Made by a program: the position numbers and the translations under genes. The notes below the pieces were generated by a model. It was not told the DNA's origin. It was given only the letters and a program-made list of their open reading frames with translations, and did no database searches. Positions 45,713 through 55,438 of a stretch of DNA of 64,000 nucleotides are shown piece by piece. Every line of letters starts with the position of its first letter. Position 1 is the first letter of the stretch. The stretch is from assembly GCA_003512955.1 (NCBI GenBank), contig DOTG01000013.1, positions 1-64,000 of the forward strand. Reading direction: 5' to 3'. Source of the stretch: Marinilabiliales bacterium (GTDB taxonomy: Bacteria; Bacteroidota; Bacteroidia; Bacteroidales; SZUA-534).

Positions 45713-47821
45713 TTATAATAATTCTTTTCGACCTTTAAAACTTTCTAACACTTCCATAGCAATTCCTTTTGGAGTTTCTTGATAATGTGAGAATTCCATG
45801 GTTGAGGTGGCACGTCCTGAAGATATTGTACGTAATACGGTAACATACCCAAACATTTCGGCCATTGCAACTTTTGCTTTGATAACCCTTGCACCCATAC
45901 GGGCTTCCATTCCTTCAACCTGACCCCGGCGACGGTTAAAGTCACCAATTATGTCTCCCATGTATTCTTCAGGGGTTACTACTTCTATTGCCATAATTGG
46001 CTCTAAAAGTACCGGTTTTGCTTTGGCACAGGCTGCTCTAAACGCTTGACGGCCTGCGATCTCGAATGACAACTGATCTGAGTCAACAGGGTGGAACGAA
46101 CCATCAAACAATTCAACTTTGATGCTTTCCATGGCAAATCCAGCTAAAGGACCATTTTTCAATGCTTCTTTAAATCCTTTTTCTACCGATGGCACATATT
46201 CGCGAGGAATGGAACCTCCTTTAATAGAGTCGATGAATTGAACACCAACCACATCTTTATCAGCAGGGGATATCCGAACTGAGATGTCGGCAAATTTACC
46301 ACGGCCGCCGGTCTGTTTTTTGAATACCTCTCGGTGTTCAACCAAACTTGTGATTGCTTCTTTATATGCAACTTGAGGTGCCCCTTGGTTAACTTCTACT
46401 TTAAATTCACGGTTCAAACGATCCACAAGAATCTCAAGGTGTAATTCACCCATCCCACTAATAATGGTCTGTCCTGAATCGTGATCGGTCCTCAATTTGA
46501 AGGTTGGATCCTCTTCGGCCAGTTTGGCTAAAGCCATATCCATTTTATCCATATCTTTTTGAGTCTTTGGCTCAATAGCTACACTAATAACAGGTTCTGG
46601 GAAAGACATGCTTTCCAGAATGATTGGTTTGTTCTCAATGCAAAGGGTATCGCCGGTACGGATATCTTTGAAACCAACAGCGGCGCAAATATCACCAGCC
46701 TCAATTTCATCTTTTGGGTTTTGCTTGTTCGCGTGCATTTGGTACAAACGCGATATACGCTCTTTTTTACCGGTACGCATATTCAGTACAGATGAACCAG
46801 CATCTAATTTTCCGCTATACACACGAATAAATGCTAATCGACCCACATAAGGATCGGTAGCAATTTTAAACGCCAAAGCTGCAAATGGCTCACTATTATC
46901 AGGTTTCCGGGTTTCTTCTTTATCGGTATTTGGGTTGATCCCTTTAATACTTTCAATATCCAAGGGGCTTGGTAAATAAGCTGCAACTGCATCTAATAAA
47001 CGTTGGACCCCTTTGTTTTTGAATGCCGATCCGCAAAGTACAGGTACAATAACTTGGTTTACTGTTGCTTGACGAATAACTGCACGGATTTCTTCGGCAG
47101 TGATTGAATCTGGGTCATCAAAAAAACGTTCCAATAATGAATCGTCCAGCTCTGCAACAGATTCAATCAATTTAGCACGCCATTCATCAACGGAGTCAAC
47201 TAAATCGCTTGGAATTGGGACATATTCATAGCGGGTAATTTTTTCTTCATCATCGTACCAAACGATGGCTTTGTTCTCAATCAAATCAACAACGCCTTTA
47301 AAATCGGCTTCGGCACCAATTGGAATTTGAATTGGAATTGGATTTGCATTTAAACGCTCCCTGATTTGAGAAACAACTGAGAAGAAATCGGCTCCTACGC
47401 GGTCCATTTTGTTAACAAATGCAATACGGGGAACTTTATATTTATCGGCTTGACGCCAAACTGTTTCTGACTGAGGCTGAACACCTCCAACTGCGCAATA
47501 AACTGCCACTGCACCATCGAGTACACGTAATGAACGTTCAACCTCAACGGTAAAGTCAACGTGTCCCGGAGTGTCAATGATATTGATTTTATGCTCAATA
47601 TCCTGATATTTCCAGAAACAGGTAGTTGCAGCAGAGGTAATGGTGATACCCCGTTCTTGTTCTTGAACCATCCAGTCCATAGTTGCAGCACCATCGTGTA
47701 CTTCGCCAATACGATGGGTCAACCCGGTATAAAACAGGATACGCTCGGTTGCTGTGGTTTTACCCGCATCAATGTGAGCCATAATTCCTATGTTCCTGGT
47801 CAAATTTAAATCTCTTGCCAT
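45713..47821 (-). CDS. fusA: Elongation factor G
   Basis: A 702-residue canonical EF-G. All G motifs are intact: AHIDAGKTTATER (G1), QEQERGITITSAA (switch I), DTPGHVDF with the catalytic His (G3), FVNKMDRVG (G4) and CGSAFKNKGV (G5). Domains II-V follow, including the domain IV tip region (PREYVPSVEKGFKEAL; GSFHPVDSDQLSFEIAG). It translocates tRNAs and mRNA and recycles ribosomes. It lies between rpsG and rpsJ; tuf does not follow it. Confidence 0.98.
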   Translation of the reverse strand: MARDLNLTRNIGIMAHIDAGKTTATERILFYTGLTHRIGEVHDGAATMDWMVQEQERGITITSAATTCFWKYQDIEHKINIIDTPGHVDFTVEVERSLRVLDGAVAVYCAVGGVQPQSETVWRQADKYKVPRIAFVNKMDRVGADFFSVVSQIRERLNANPIPIQIPIGAEADFKGVVDLIENKAIVWYDDEEKITRYEYVPIPSDLVDSVDEWRAKLIESVAELDDSLLERFFDDPDSITAEEIRAVIRQATVNQVIVPVLCGSAFKNKGVQRLLDAVAAYLPSPLDIESIKGINPNTDKEETRKPDNSEPFAALAFKIATDPYVGRLAFIRVYSGKLDAGSSVLNMRTGKKERISRLYQMHANKQNPKDEIEAGDICAAVGFKDIRTGDTLCIENKPIILESMSFPEPVISVAIEPKTQKDMDKMDMALAKLAEEDPTFKLRTDHDSGQTIISGMGELHLEILVDRLNREFKVEVNQGAPQVAYKEAITSLVEHREVFKKQTGGRGKFADISVRISPADKDVVGVQFIDSIKGGSIPREYVPSVEKGFKEALKNGPLAGFAMESIKVELFDGSFHPVDSDQLSFEIAGRQAFRAACAKAKPVLLEPIMAIEVVTPEEYMGDIIGDFNRRRGQVEGMEARMGARVIKAKVAMAEMFGYVTVLRTISSGRATSTMEFSHYQETPKGIAMEVLESFKGRKELL

Positions 47822-47860
47822 GTAAAATTGAAATATTTAAAAACGTATCGACAACATTGA

Positions 47861-48337
47861 TTAGAACCGGAAGTGTGAAAACGCTTTGTTGGCATCGGCC
47901 ATACGGTGGGTTTCTTCTTTCTTTTTATAGGCAGCTCCTTCTTGGTTATATGCAGCCATGATTTCGGCTGAGAGTTTTTCTGCCATACTTCTTCCAGCAC
48001 GTTTACGTGAGTAAAGAATCATATTCTTGATACTGATTGAAACTTTGCGCGATTCACGGATTTCTTGGGGGATTTGAAAGGTAGCGCCACCTACCCTACG
48101 GCTGCGAACTTCTACTTGAGGAGTGATATTCAATAAAGCCTTTTTCCAGATTTCAAGTGCAGACAATTCATTATCTTTCATTTTAGCACTCACAATGTCA
48201 AGTGCATCATAAAAAATCTCGTATGCTACATTCTTTTTTCCATCTACCATTAGGTCGTTGACAAAACGGGTCACCAATACATCGGTAAATTTAGGATCTG
48301 GCAATAGAATCCGCTTTTTTGGTTTTGATTTTCTCAT
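47861..48337 (-). CDS. rpsG: 30S ribosomal protein S7
   Basis: A 158-residue S7 (MRKSKPKKRILLPDPKFTDV; IWKKALLNITPQVEVRSRRV; GGATFQIPQEIRESRKVSIS; MADANKAFSHFRF at the end). It nucleates the 30S head. Normal length for the family. Confidence 0.98.
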   Translation of the reverse strand: MRKSKPKKRILLPDPKFTDVLVTRFVNDLMVDGKKNVAYEIFYDALDIVSAKMKDNELSALEIWKKALLNITPQVEVRSRRVGGATFQIPQEIRESRKVSISIKNMILYSRKRAGRSMAEKLSAEIMAAYNQEGAAYKKKEETHRMADANKAFSHFRF

Positions 48338-48359
48338 TGCTGTTTAGTATAAAATTCTA

Positions 48360-48734
48360 TTATTTTTTAGGTTTCTTAGTACCATATTTGGAACGGCGCT
48401 GTTTGCGGCCTTCAACCCCTGATGTATCCAAAGCACCTCTCACAATGTGATAACGCACCCCTGGAAGATCTTTTACCCTACCTCCACGGATTAACACAAT
48501 CGAGTGTTCCTGAAGATTGTGCCCTTCACCAGGAATGTAAGAGTTTACTTCTTTACCATTGGTTAAGCGTACCCTGGCCACTTTACGCATGGCTGAGTTT
48601 GGTTTCTTTGGGGTGGTGGTATATACACGTGTACAAACACCACGGCGTTGAGGACATGAGTCCAAAGCAGGAGCTTTACTTTTCTTTTTAATATCAGTTC
48701 TCCCTTTTCTAACTAACTGTTGTATCGTTGGCAT
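48360..48734 (-). CDS. rpsL: 30S ribosomal protein S12
   Basis: A 124-residue S12 with MPTIQQLVRKGRTDIKKKSK, TTTPKKPNSAMRKVARVRLT and RGGRVKDLPGVRYHIVRGAL. Both lysines that change in streptomycin-resistant mutants (in TPKKPNS and GRVKDLP) are present, so the sequence is of the sensitive type. First gene of the leftward superoperon. Confidence 0.98.
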   Translation of the reverse strand: MPTIQQLVRKGRTDIKKKSKAPALDSCPQRRGVCTRVYTTTPKKPNSAMRKVARVRLTNGKEVNSYIPGEGHNLQEHSIVLIRGGRVKDLPGVRYHIVRGALDTSGVEGRKQRRSKYGTKKPKK

Positions 48735-48777
48735 ATCTAACTAATTATATTATATTTTATCCCACAAAATCGGTTCG

Positions 48778-48807
48778 CAAAGGTAAAAAAGTTTTTTTTT
48801 AATTCAA
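48778..48807 (-). promoter_or_regulatory. Bacteroidetes-type promoter of the ribosomal superoperon
   Basis: On the minus strand the -7 box TACCTTTG (48778-48785) matches TAnnTTTG exactly, and TTG of the -33 box (48805-48807) lies exactly 19 bases upstream. The spacer is an A-tract and T-tract. The distance to the rpsL ATG is about 44 bases. Confidence 0.75.
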
Positions 48808-49247
48808 TAGGTGCATGCAAATATTTTGATTTTTAGGCGAAAAAGCGAAAATCGAGTAGATTTGCCGCTTTACGGTTCTGTAAAAACTGACTGTTTATAA
48901 AATTTTCGATATTCATTTAACCATAATATTAAAAACCGCCCATTTATAAACCAAGCCTCAATTCAAATTCATTTTTTTTAAAACTCTTACACATGATTAA
49001 TATGTATAACATCTTTTTTGAATACTCTTCTCCTGACAACAACTAATAATTTTTCAAACCTAAGGTATAGGAAACCACTATGGAAAAACTCACTATTGGA
49101 TGAGCTAGAATTTTTTGTGATCAGGAAACGATGAATTCCTAAAATACTTTTTGCATTCCTATGAAAACGGAAATTCCCCTATATATTTGAATCACTGCAA
49201 TATTATTTATTACTTGAATTTATCATGATGGATAAATAGTGTTGACC
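48808..49247. other. Divergent intergenic region between rpsL and the second EF-G gene
   Basis: About 440 AT-rich bases between the two opposing promoters. Apart from very short frames (for example a 17-codon one at 48993-49046) it has no coding potential, and no RNA gene is recognisable. It could hold upstream activator sites for either promoter; I could not identify a CRP/Cur-like palindrome. Confidence 0.4.
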
Positions 49248-49277
49248 TTGCATCTTATTAAAATATTATTAATTTTG
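49248..49277 (+). promoter_or_regulatory. Bacteroidetes-type promoter of the second EF-G gene
   Basis: TTG (49248-49250), a 19-base spacer, and TAATTTTG (49270-49277), an exact TAnnTTTG. Transcription would start roughly 55 bases before the ATG at 49339. The match is as good as that of the ribosomal operon promoter. Confidence 0.7.
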
Positions 49278-49338
49278 AAAGCCTTTGTTATGTAGGCAAA
49301 AAGACGCAAACGATTGTTTAATTCTAAATAAAGAAATA

Positions 49339-51495
49339 ATGAAAGTTTATCAACCAAACGAGATTAAGAATATTACCCTTATGGGGAGTGCAGGCTCGGG
49401 TAAAACTACCCTGGCCGAGGCCATGATGTTTGAAGGAGGTTTGATCAACCGTCGTGGCGATGTGGAGAGTAAAAACACCGTTTCCGATTATCACCGGATA
49501 GAACATGAACAACAGCGTTCCATCTATTCTACGGTAATGCATGTTGAGTACAACAATAAAAAGTTGAACATTATCGACACCCCGGGATTGGATGATTTTG
49601 TTGGCGGCGTTATTTCATCTTTGGCAGTGACCGATTCGGCCATTATGGTAATTAACTCGGCGCAAGGTGCTGAAGTGGGAACCCAGATTCTGGCGCGTCA
49701 TGCCAAAAGGTTAAACACGGCAATGTTGATTGCTTTTAACCAATTGGATCAGGATAAAGCCAATTTTGAAAAAGCTTTTGAAGATATGAAAAACCTTTTT
49801 GGTACAAAGGCCGTGTTAATCCAATACCCAATCAATCCGGGATTAGGTTTTAATGCAGTAGTTGATGTGCTGAAAATGAAAATGTACAAATGGAAACCTG
49901 AGGGTGGTGTACCCGAAATATTAGATATCCCGGCTGACGAAAAAGAACGTGCTGAGGAACTGCATAATACTTTGGTTGAATCGGCGGCCGAGAACGATGA
50001 CAACCTGATGGAGCTTTTCTTTAACGAAGGTTCGTTGACAGAGGATCAGATGCGTGAAGGTATCCGGGCCGGTATCCGTAAAAGGACCATGTTCCCTATC
50101 TTTTGCGTTTCGGGGAAAAAAGATATGGGAATCCGCCGCATGATGGAATTTGTTGGGAATGTGGCTCCCAGCCCATGCGACATGGCCGGAGTGAAAGATA
50201 CTGATGGGAAAGAAATCAAATGCGACCCCTCGGGTAAAACTTCTTTATTTGTCTTTAAAAATACGGTAGAAGAACATCTAGGTGAGGTCCTCTTTTTCAA
50301 GGTAATTACTGGTAAATTAACTGAAGGTATGGACCTTATCAACTCCAAGAAAGGAGCCAAGGAACGGGTATCCCAAATATTTGCCGTAGCGGGAAAAAAC
50401 CGCATCAAACTTACTGAAATGGTTGCCGGCGATATTGGCGCTACCGTAAAACTGAAAGAGACAAAAACCAACCACACGTTGGCCGAAAAAGATTTTGGTT
50501 CGACCTTTCCTGCCATCACTTTCCCAGATCCAAAATTCCGAACAGCCATCAAAGCTTTAAGTGAAGCTGATGATGAAAAACTGGGAGAATTGTTGAACCG
50601 GATGCACGAGGAAGATCCAACTTTACTTGTTGAATATTCTAAAGAATTAAAACAAATCATTGTACACGGGCAAGGTGAATTCCATTTGAATACGCTGAAA
50701 TGGCAGTTGACAAATATTTATAAACTTGAGATTGAATTCTTAAATCCCAAAATCCCTTACCGGGAAACCATTACCAAACCTGCTCAAGCCGATTACCGGC
50801 ACAAAAAACAATCGGGTGGTGCCGGCCAGTTTGGCGAAGTACATTTGGTAATTGAACCTTTTTTTGAGGGAATGCCAGCACCATCGTCATTTAAGATTGA
50901 TGGAAAAGATTTGGTAGTTTCGCTCCGGGGAACTGAGGAACATACCCTGCCATGGGGAGGGAAACTGGTGTTCTGCAACTGTATTGTAGGTGGTTCCATT
51001 GATGCCCGCTTCCATCCAGCCATTATGAAAGGGATTATGGAGAAAATGGAAGAAGGTCCATTGACCGGGTCTTATGCCCGTGATATTCGGGTCTGCATCT
51101 ACGACGGTAAAATGCACCCGGTAGATTCAAATGAAATCTCATTCAGATTAGCAGGTAGAAATGCCTTTAGCCAGGCATTTAAGAAAGCGGGTGCCAAGAT
51201 TATGGAACCTATCTATGATGTGGAAGTATTGGTACCCGGTGATTACATGGGTGATGTGATGAGCGACTTACAAGGCCGCCGTGCCATGATTGCCGGTATG
51301 AGCAGCGAATCGGGATATGAGAAACTTCAAGCCCGGGTACCACTTGCCGAATTGAACAAATACTCAACTACCTTGAGTTCATTAACTTCGGGAAGCGCAA
51401 CCTATACTATGAAATTTGCCGAATATGCCGCAATACCAGGTGAGGTTCAGGACAAACTGCTTAAAGCTTACGAAGCTGAACAAAAAGAGGAATAA
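49339..51495 (+). CDS. fusA2: EF-G paralogue with degenerate GTPase motifs (EF-G2 type)
   Basis: A 718-residue EF-G-like protein; ATG 49339 preferred over an in-frame TTG at 49285, which overlaps the likely transcription start. Domains II-V resemble EF-G (PYRETITKPAQADYRHKKQS; MHPVDSNEISFRLAGRNAF; LVPGDYMGDVMSDLQGRRAM). The G domain is altered: the P-loop reads GSAGSGKTT (16-24), switch I has HEQQRSIYS in place of ERGITI, G3 is DTPGLDDF with Leu84 where EF-G has the catalytic His, and G4 is NQLD (134-137) instead of NKMD. A Bacteroides EF-G2 of about this size is reported to support translation under carbon starvation without GTPase activity. Function here is inferred from that similarity. 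Confidence 0.9.
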   Translation: MKVYQPNEIKNITLMGSAGSGKTTLAEAMMFEGGLINRRGDVESKNTVSDYHRIEHEQQRSIYSTVMHVEYNNKKLNIIDTPGLDDFVGGVISSLAVTDSAIMVINSAQGAEVGTQILARHAKRLNTAMLIAFNQLDQDKANFEKAFEDMKNLFGTKAVLIQYPINPGLGFNAVVDVLKMKMYKWKPEGGVPEILDIPADEKERAEELHNTLVESAAENDDNLMELFFNEGSLTEDQMREGIRAGIRKRTMFPIFCVSGKKDMGIRRMMEFVGNVAPSPCDMAGVKDTDGKEIKCDPSGKTSLFVFKNTVEEHLGEVLFFKVITGKLTEGMDLINSKKGAKERVSQIFAVAGKNRIKLTEMVAGDIGATVKLKETKTNHTLAEKDFGSTFPAITFPDPKFRTAIKALSEADDEKLGELLNRMHEEDPTLLVEYSKELKQIIVHGQGEFHLNTLKWQLTNIYKLEIEFLNPKIPYRETITKPAQADYRHKKQSGGAGQFGEVHLVIEPFFEGMPAPSSFKIDGKDLVVSLRGTEEHTLPWGGKLVFCNCIVGGSIDARFHPAIMKGIMEKMEEGPLTGSYARDIRVCIYDGKMHPVDSNEISFRLAGRNAFSQAFKKAGAKIMEPIYDVEVLVPGDYMGDVMSDLQGRRAMIAGMSSESGYEKLQARVPLAELNKYSTTLSSLTSGSATYTMKFAEYAAIPGEVQDKLLKAYEAEQKEE

Positions 51496-51510
51496 AATAA
51501 ATTCAAATAC

Positions 51511-51545
51511 AAAAAGACCGCCCCAATTATTGAGGCGGTCTTTTT
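51511..51545. terminator. Bidirectional terminator between the EF-G2 gene and pntB
   Basis: A 12-bp stem (51511-51522 with 51534-51545), extended inside the loop by three more pairs, with A-run before and T-run after. It serves both convergent genes. Confidence 0.88.
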
Positions 51546-51567
51546 ATTTTGTAAAATACCTAACATC

Positions 51568-52965
51568 CTATTTGTTATTCAAATGATGCAGAATGGATAC
51601 AACCGATTCTTTGGCATCGCCATAAAGCATGTCGGCATTATCTTTATAAAAAAGAGGGTTTTCGATACCGGCATAACCGGCGGCCATACTGCGCTTCATA
51701 ACAATTACCTTTTTGGCTTTCCACACCTCAATAACAGGCATTCCATAAATAGGGCTTCCTGTATCTTCAATGGCAGCAGGGTTTACAATATCGTTGGCTC
51801 CAATCACCATAACCACATCGGTTTCAGGTAAATCGGGATTGATTTCATCCATTTCGAGTACAATATCGTAGGGGACATTTGCCTCGGCCAATAAAACATT
51901 CATGTGACCTGGCAAACGACCAGCAACAGGATGTATCCCAAAATGGACTGTTTTGCCTTTCCCTTTTAAATATTCGACCAATTCATTAATTGGGTATTGC
52001 GCTTTTGCTACAGCCATTCCGTAACCAGGAACAATAACTACCGACTGCGACTCTTGGATCAATTCAGCCATTTCAAGATGTGAAATTGAGGTTACCTCGC
52101 CCTCAATTTTTGCCGAACTTGATGAAGATGTGTTTCCAAAGCCTCCAAAAATCACCGAAAAGAAAGAACGGTTCATGGCTTCGCACATAATAATAGAAAG
52201 AATTGCCCCTGAACTTCCGACCAACGCCCCGGTTACAATTAGCAAATCGTTGCTCAACATAAAACCGGCAGCAGCAGCGGCCCATCCAGAGTATGAGTTG
52301 AGCATGGAAACTACCACAGGCATATCGGCTCCGCCGATAGCCATAACCAACATGACACCAAGAAACGCTGCAAGAACAGTCATTATGGATAAGTCAATCA
52401 ACCCATTAGTACCGTCGGCCATTCCAAAACGAACACCTAATACTATGGTAACCAACATAATTAAAATATTCACGGCATGTCGGCCTTTGTAAATCAGAGC
52501 TTTGCTCATTATCTTACCTTCGAGTTTTCCCCAGGCAATGATGGAGCCGGTAAAAGTAACAGCCCCAATAAATACCCCAATATACACTTCGACAAGATGA
52601 ATATTCCGCTCTGACCCCATTAACTCATGGGTTTGAGGATCGAGGTAAGAGCCGAAACCCACAAGTACCGCGGCTAAACCAACAAAACTGTGCAGAATTG
52701 CTACCAATTGGGGCATTGAGGTCATTTCGACTTTCCGGGCTACTGTAATTCCGATAACAGAAGCTACTGCTAAAGCTACTATAATATATATATGTCCTTC
52801 AACTTCTTTACCTAACAATGTGGAAAGAATGGCAATGGCCATGCCCACGATTCCATATATGACTCCCCGTTTAGCCGACTGCTGCGAGGATAATCCGCCT
52901 AAGCTCAGAATAAAAAGTATGCTGGCAAGTAAATAGGCTGCTGTTTGTATTCCTGTTGATATCAT
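51568..52965 (-). CDS. pntB: NAD(P) transhydrogenase beta subunit
   Basis: A 465-residue protein. The first about 260 residues are membrane helices (domain II), followed by the NADP(H)-binding domain III with VVIVPGYGMAVAKAQYPI, HFGIHPVAGRLPGHMNVLLA, and VVMVIGANDIVNPAA. Length matches E. coli PntB (462). With PntA it couples proton movement across the inner membrane to hydride transfer from NADH to NADP+, supplying NADPH. It starts 3 bases after the pntA stop. Confidence 0.97.
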   Translation of the reverse strand: MISTGIQTAAYLLASILFILSLGGLSSQQSAKRGVIYGIVGMAIAILSTLLGKEVEGHIYIIVALAVASVIGITVARKVEMTSMPQLVAILHSFVGLAAVLVGFGSYLDPQTHELMGSERNIHLVEVYIGVFIGAVTFTGSIIAWGKLEGKIMSKALIYKGRHAVNILIMLVTIVLGVRFGMADGTNGLIDLSIMTVLAAFLGVMLVMAIGGADMPVVVSMLNSYSGWAAAAAGFMLSNDLLIVTGALVGSSGAILSIIMCEAMNRSFFSVIFGGFGNTSSSSSAKIEGEVTSISHLEMAELIQESQSVVIVPGYGMAVAKAQYPINELVEYLKGKGKTVHFGIHPVAGRLPGHMNVLLAEANVPYDIVLEMDEINPDLPETDVVMVIGANDIVNPAAIEDTGSPIYGMPVIEVWKAKKVIVMKRSMAAGYAGIENPLFYKDNADMLYGDAKESVVSILHHLNNK

Positions 52966-52968
52966 TTT

Positions 52969-54513
52969 CTATTTTCTAAACATTTTTAACATACGGTGCG
53001 TCACAAGAAAACCACCTACAATATTGATGCTGGCTACAAGAACGGCTACAAAGGCCAAAATAGTCATTGGGCTTGAGAGTTCTACCTGCATCTGCAACAA
53101 TCCACCGATGATTATGATTCCACTGATGGCATTGGTAACCGACATTAAAGGGGTATGCAGTGCATGGGTAACGTTCCAAATGACTTGCCAACCTACAAAA
53201 ACCGCCAGAACAAAGACTGTAAAATGACCCATGAAATCAGATGGAGCAACCTGTCCGAGCCCTAAAAGCAATAGAGCTACTACAACCAAACCTATAGCCG
53301 ACGAACGTGCTTTCTTTTTTGCTTTTTGTTCTTTCAAATTCTTTTGGGCAAGCATTTCTGTTGCTGTATCTGTTTTAGGTTTTGCCGAACTAACCGGAAG
53401 TGGCTCTGGTGGCCAATTGACGACTCCGTTATGGGTTACCATCGCCCGTTTTACTACATCATCGTTCCAATCAATTTTAAAATTCTTGGCTTGCCCCATA
53501 TCGTCGAGCAAGTGGCAAAGATTGTTGCCATACAACTGACTGGCTTGAGCGGGAAGCTGGCTAACCTTGCCAACAACTGTGACGCCATTGGAGGTAGTAT
53601 AAATTTCATTGGGCTTTGTCAAAGTACAATTCCCTCCTGAAGAGGCAGCCAAATCAACAATGACTGAACCCGGTTTCATGGCTGCCACATGGTAATCGAA
53701 TAAAAGCTTTGGAGCCTCTCTCCCCGGTATCTGAGCCGTTGTAATGATTATATCCACTTCCTGGGCTTGCTTTCTGAAAAGTTCCATTTCAGCATCAATA
53801 AATGCCTGACTCATCACTTTAGAATACCCGGACGCGGTAGCCCCGTCTTCCTCAATTTCAACGGTAAGGAACTGGGCCCCCATGCTGCTGATTTGCTCAG
53901 CTACCTCTTTACGCGTGTCGAATGCTCTAACAATGGCTCCTAAGGAACGGGCAGCACCAATAGCTGCAAGTCCGGCCACACCGGCACCAATAACCAAAAC
54001 TTTGGCGGGTTCCACTTTTCCGGCCGCCGTAATTTGTCCGTTCAAAAACTTCCCATAATGATTGGCAGCTTCAATCACGGCGCGGTAACCTGCAATGTTC
54101 GCCATGGAGGAAAGGACGTCCATTTTTTGTGCCCTCGATATACGGGGGATGGCGTCCATGGCAATGGCGTTTATTTTTCGATCGGCCAATTTTTTCAGCA
54201 ACTCAGGATTTTGAGCTGGCCATAAATAGCTCAAAGTAATCGTACCCCCTTTTATTAAATCAACTTCGCCGGAAGTTGGCGCCTGAACTTTCAACACTAT
54301 GTCTGTCAATTGATAAAGCTCTTTTGCTGAAGAAACCATTCTTGCCCCGGCTTCTTGAAAACTTTTATCGGAAAAGCCGGAACGCTCACCTGCATTAGTT
54401 TCAATGCACACATCGAAACCTTGCTTAAGTAAGCGTTTTACTGTGGTAGGTGTGGCTGCAACCCTTAATTCATCGGGTAGCAGTTCTTTTGGGATACCAA
54501 CAATCATTGTCAT
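52969..54513 (-). CDS. pntA: NAD(P) transhydrogenase alpha subunit
   Basis: A 514-residue protein like the E. coli subunit (510). Domain I (about 1-380) binds NAD(H): GIPKELLPDELRVAATPTTV, VLVIGAGVAGLAAIGAARSL (Rossmann glycines), and VDLAASSGGNCTLTKPNEIY. A Lys-rich linker (near residue 400) leads to four membrane helices (SSAIGLVVVALLLLGLGQVA; FVGWQVIWNVTHALHTPLMS). This is the two-polypeptide form, with no split pntAA/pntAB. Co-transcribed with pntB. Confidence 0.97.
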   Translation of the reverse strand: MTMIVGIPKELLPDELRVAATPTTVKRLLKQGFDVCIETNAGERSGFSDKSFQEAGARMVSSAKELYQLTDIVLKVQAPTSGEVDLIKGGTITLSYLWPAQNPELLKKLADRKINAIAMDAIPRISRAQKMDVLSSMANIAGYRAVIEAANHYGKFLNGQITAAGKVEPAKVLVIGAGVAGLAAIGAARSLGAIVRAFDTRKEVAEQISSMGAQFLTVEIEEDGATASGYSKVMSQAFIDAEMELFRKQAQEVDIIITTAQIPGREAPKLLFDYHVAAMKPGSVIVDLAASSGGNCTLTKPNEIYTTSNGVTVVGKVSQLPAQASQLYGNNLCHLLDDMGQAKNFKIDWNDDVVKRAMVTHNGVVNWPPEPLPVSSAKPKTDTATEMLAQKNLKEQKAKKKARSSAIGLVVVALLLLGLGQVAPSDFMGHFTVFVLAVFVGWQVIWNVTHALHTPLMSVTNAISGIIIIGGLLQMQVELSSPMTILAFVAVLVASINIVGGFLVTHRMLKMFRK

Positions 54514-54686
54514 TTGTATTAAATTTACTAAATACGCTTCTGAAAAGAAACATGTATATTGATTCCTCTACACATTCTTGATTCTGCAAAGAAAGTAAAT
54601 TCAATTACTTAAAAAAAATATAGAAAGATTAATCCGAACCCGGATCGGATGTTGTAGAAATATTACGAGGAGATAAAAAAATCAAT

Positions 54687-55319
54687 TTAAAACAAAAAGA
54701 ATTTAATGATGGCAGCAATAGAAAGAGTAATGATAATGATCCCACTAATCCGGTTTAGCATAAAAATATTTCTTAAACGGAATCTTTTTCTAAAGATATT
54801 CACAACATAAGTAAGCAAAAACCACCACAGCGAAGCCCCGGCAAAAATACCCGCAACCAGCATCAGGTTAGCCCGTTGGCCTTCGGAATCGGTTAAAAGC
54901 CCCATCATGGTAAACGCCGCCCCAAAAAAGATGATTGTTAAAGGGTTGGAAATGGTTAAAAAGAAAACTGAGATATAATCCTTCAGTGCCCCTCTCTTTT
55001 TACCGCTGGTCCGGTGATACCGGTATTGCTTTACAGGGTTGTTGAAGATCATGCGGAACCCCAGAAAAAGCAGCACCATGATGCCCACCACCTGAAAAAG
55101 TATTTGGTTTTTGGTGAGGAAATTGGTAATAAATGTAACCCCAAAGGCCGCCAAAACCGCATAAAAAGTGTCGGCAGTGGCTGCCCCCAGCCCGGAAAGG
55201 AACCCTAAGAAATGACCTTTGTTTACTGTTTTTTGGACACATAACACACCGATAGGCCCCATAGGAGCAGAAACAATAATGCCAACCAATAAACCTTTTA
55301 GGAAAAATTCTATGTTCAT
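54687..55319 (-). CDS. LysE/RhtB-family amino-acid exporter
   Basis: A 210-residue, six-helix inner-membrane protein if it starts at the ATG at 55319 (MNIEFFLKGLLVGIIVSAPM), which gives the normal LysE/RhtB N-terminus. An ATG at 55355 would add 12 residues. The family motif APMGPIGVLCVQ follows in TM1, then GLGAATADTFYAVLAAFGV and ISNPLTIIFFGAAF. Such proteins export amino acids or derivatives by proton exchange; the substrate is not readable. It is transcribed alone, divergent from the next gene. Confidence 0.85.
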   Translation of the reverse strand: MNIEFFLKGLLVGIIVSAPMGPIGVLCVQKTVNKGHFLGFLSGLGAATADTFYAVLAAFGVTFITNFLTKNQILFQVVGIMVLLFLGFRMIFNNPVKQYRYHRTSGKKRGALKDYISVFFLTISNPLTIIFFGAAFTMMGLLTDSEGQRANLMLVAGIFAGASLWWFLLTYVVNIFRKRFRLRNIFMLNRISGIIIITLSIAAIIKFFLF

Positions 55320-55438
55320 TCCAAGTAACGAAAGCCTGATATACGAATAGGCCAAAAGTAGGAATTTTTGATCAAAAACCGAGGGTAGCCAAAAAAGTAT
55401 TAACTATTTTTAACGTTTCATTAATATTAACTTTTCCG

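Noticed and set aside
48993..49046. 17-codon frame upstream of the EF-G2 gene as a leader peptide
   Set aside because: It lies upstream of the predicted transcription start of that gene and has no attenuator-like structure after it.
49285..49338. TTG start extending the EF-G2 protein
   Set aside because: It lies about 8 bases past the -7 box, at the likely transcription start, and the added residues match nothing in EF-G.
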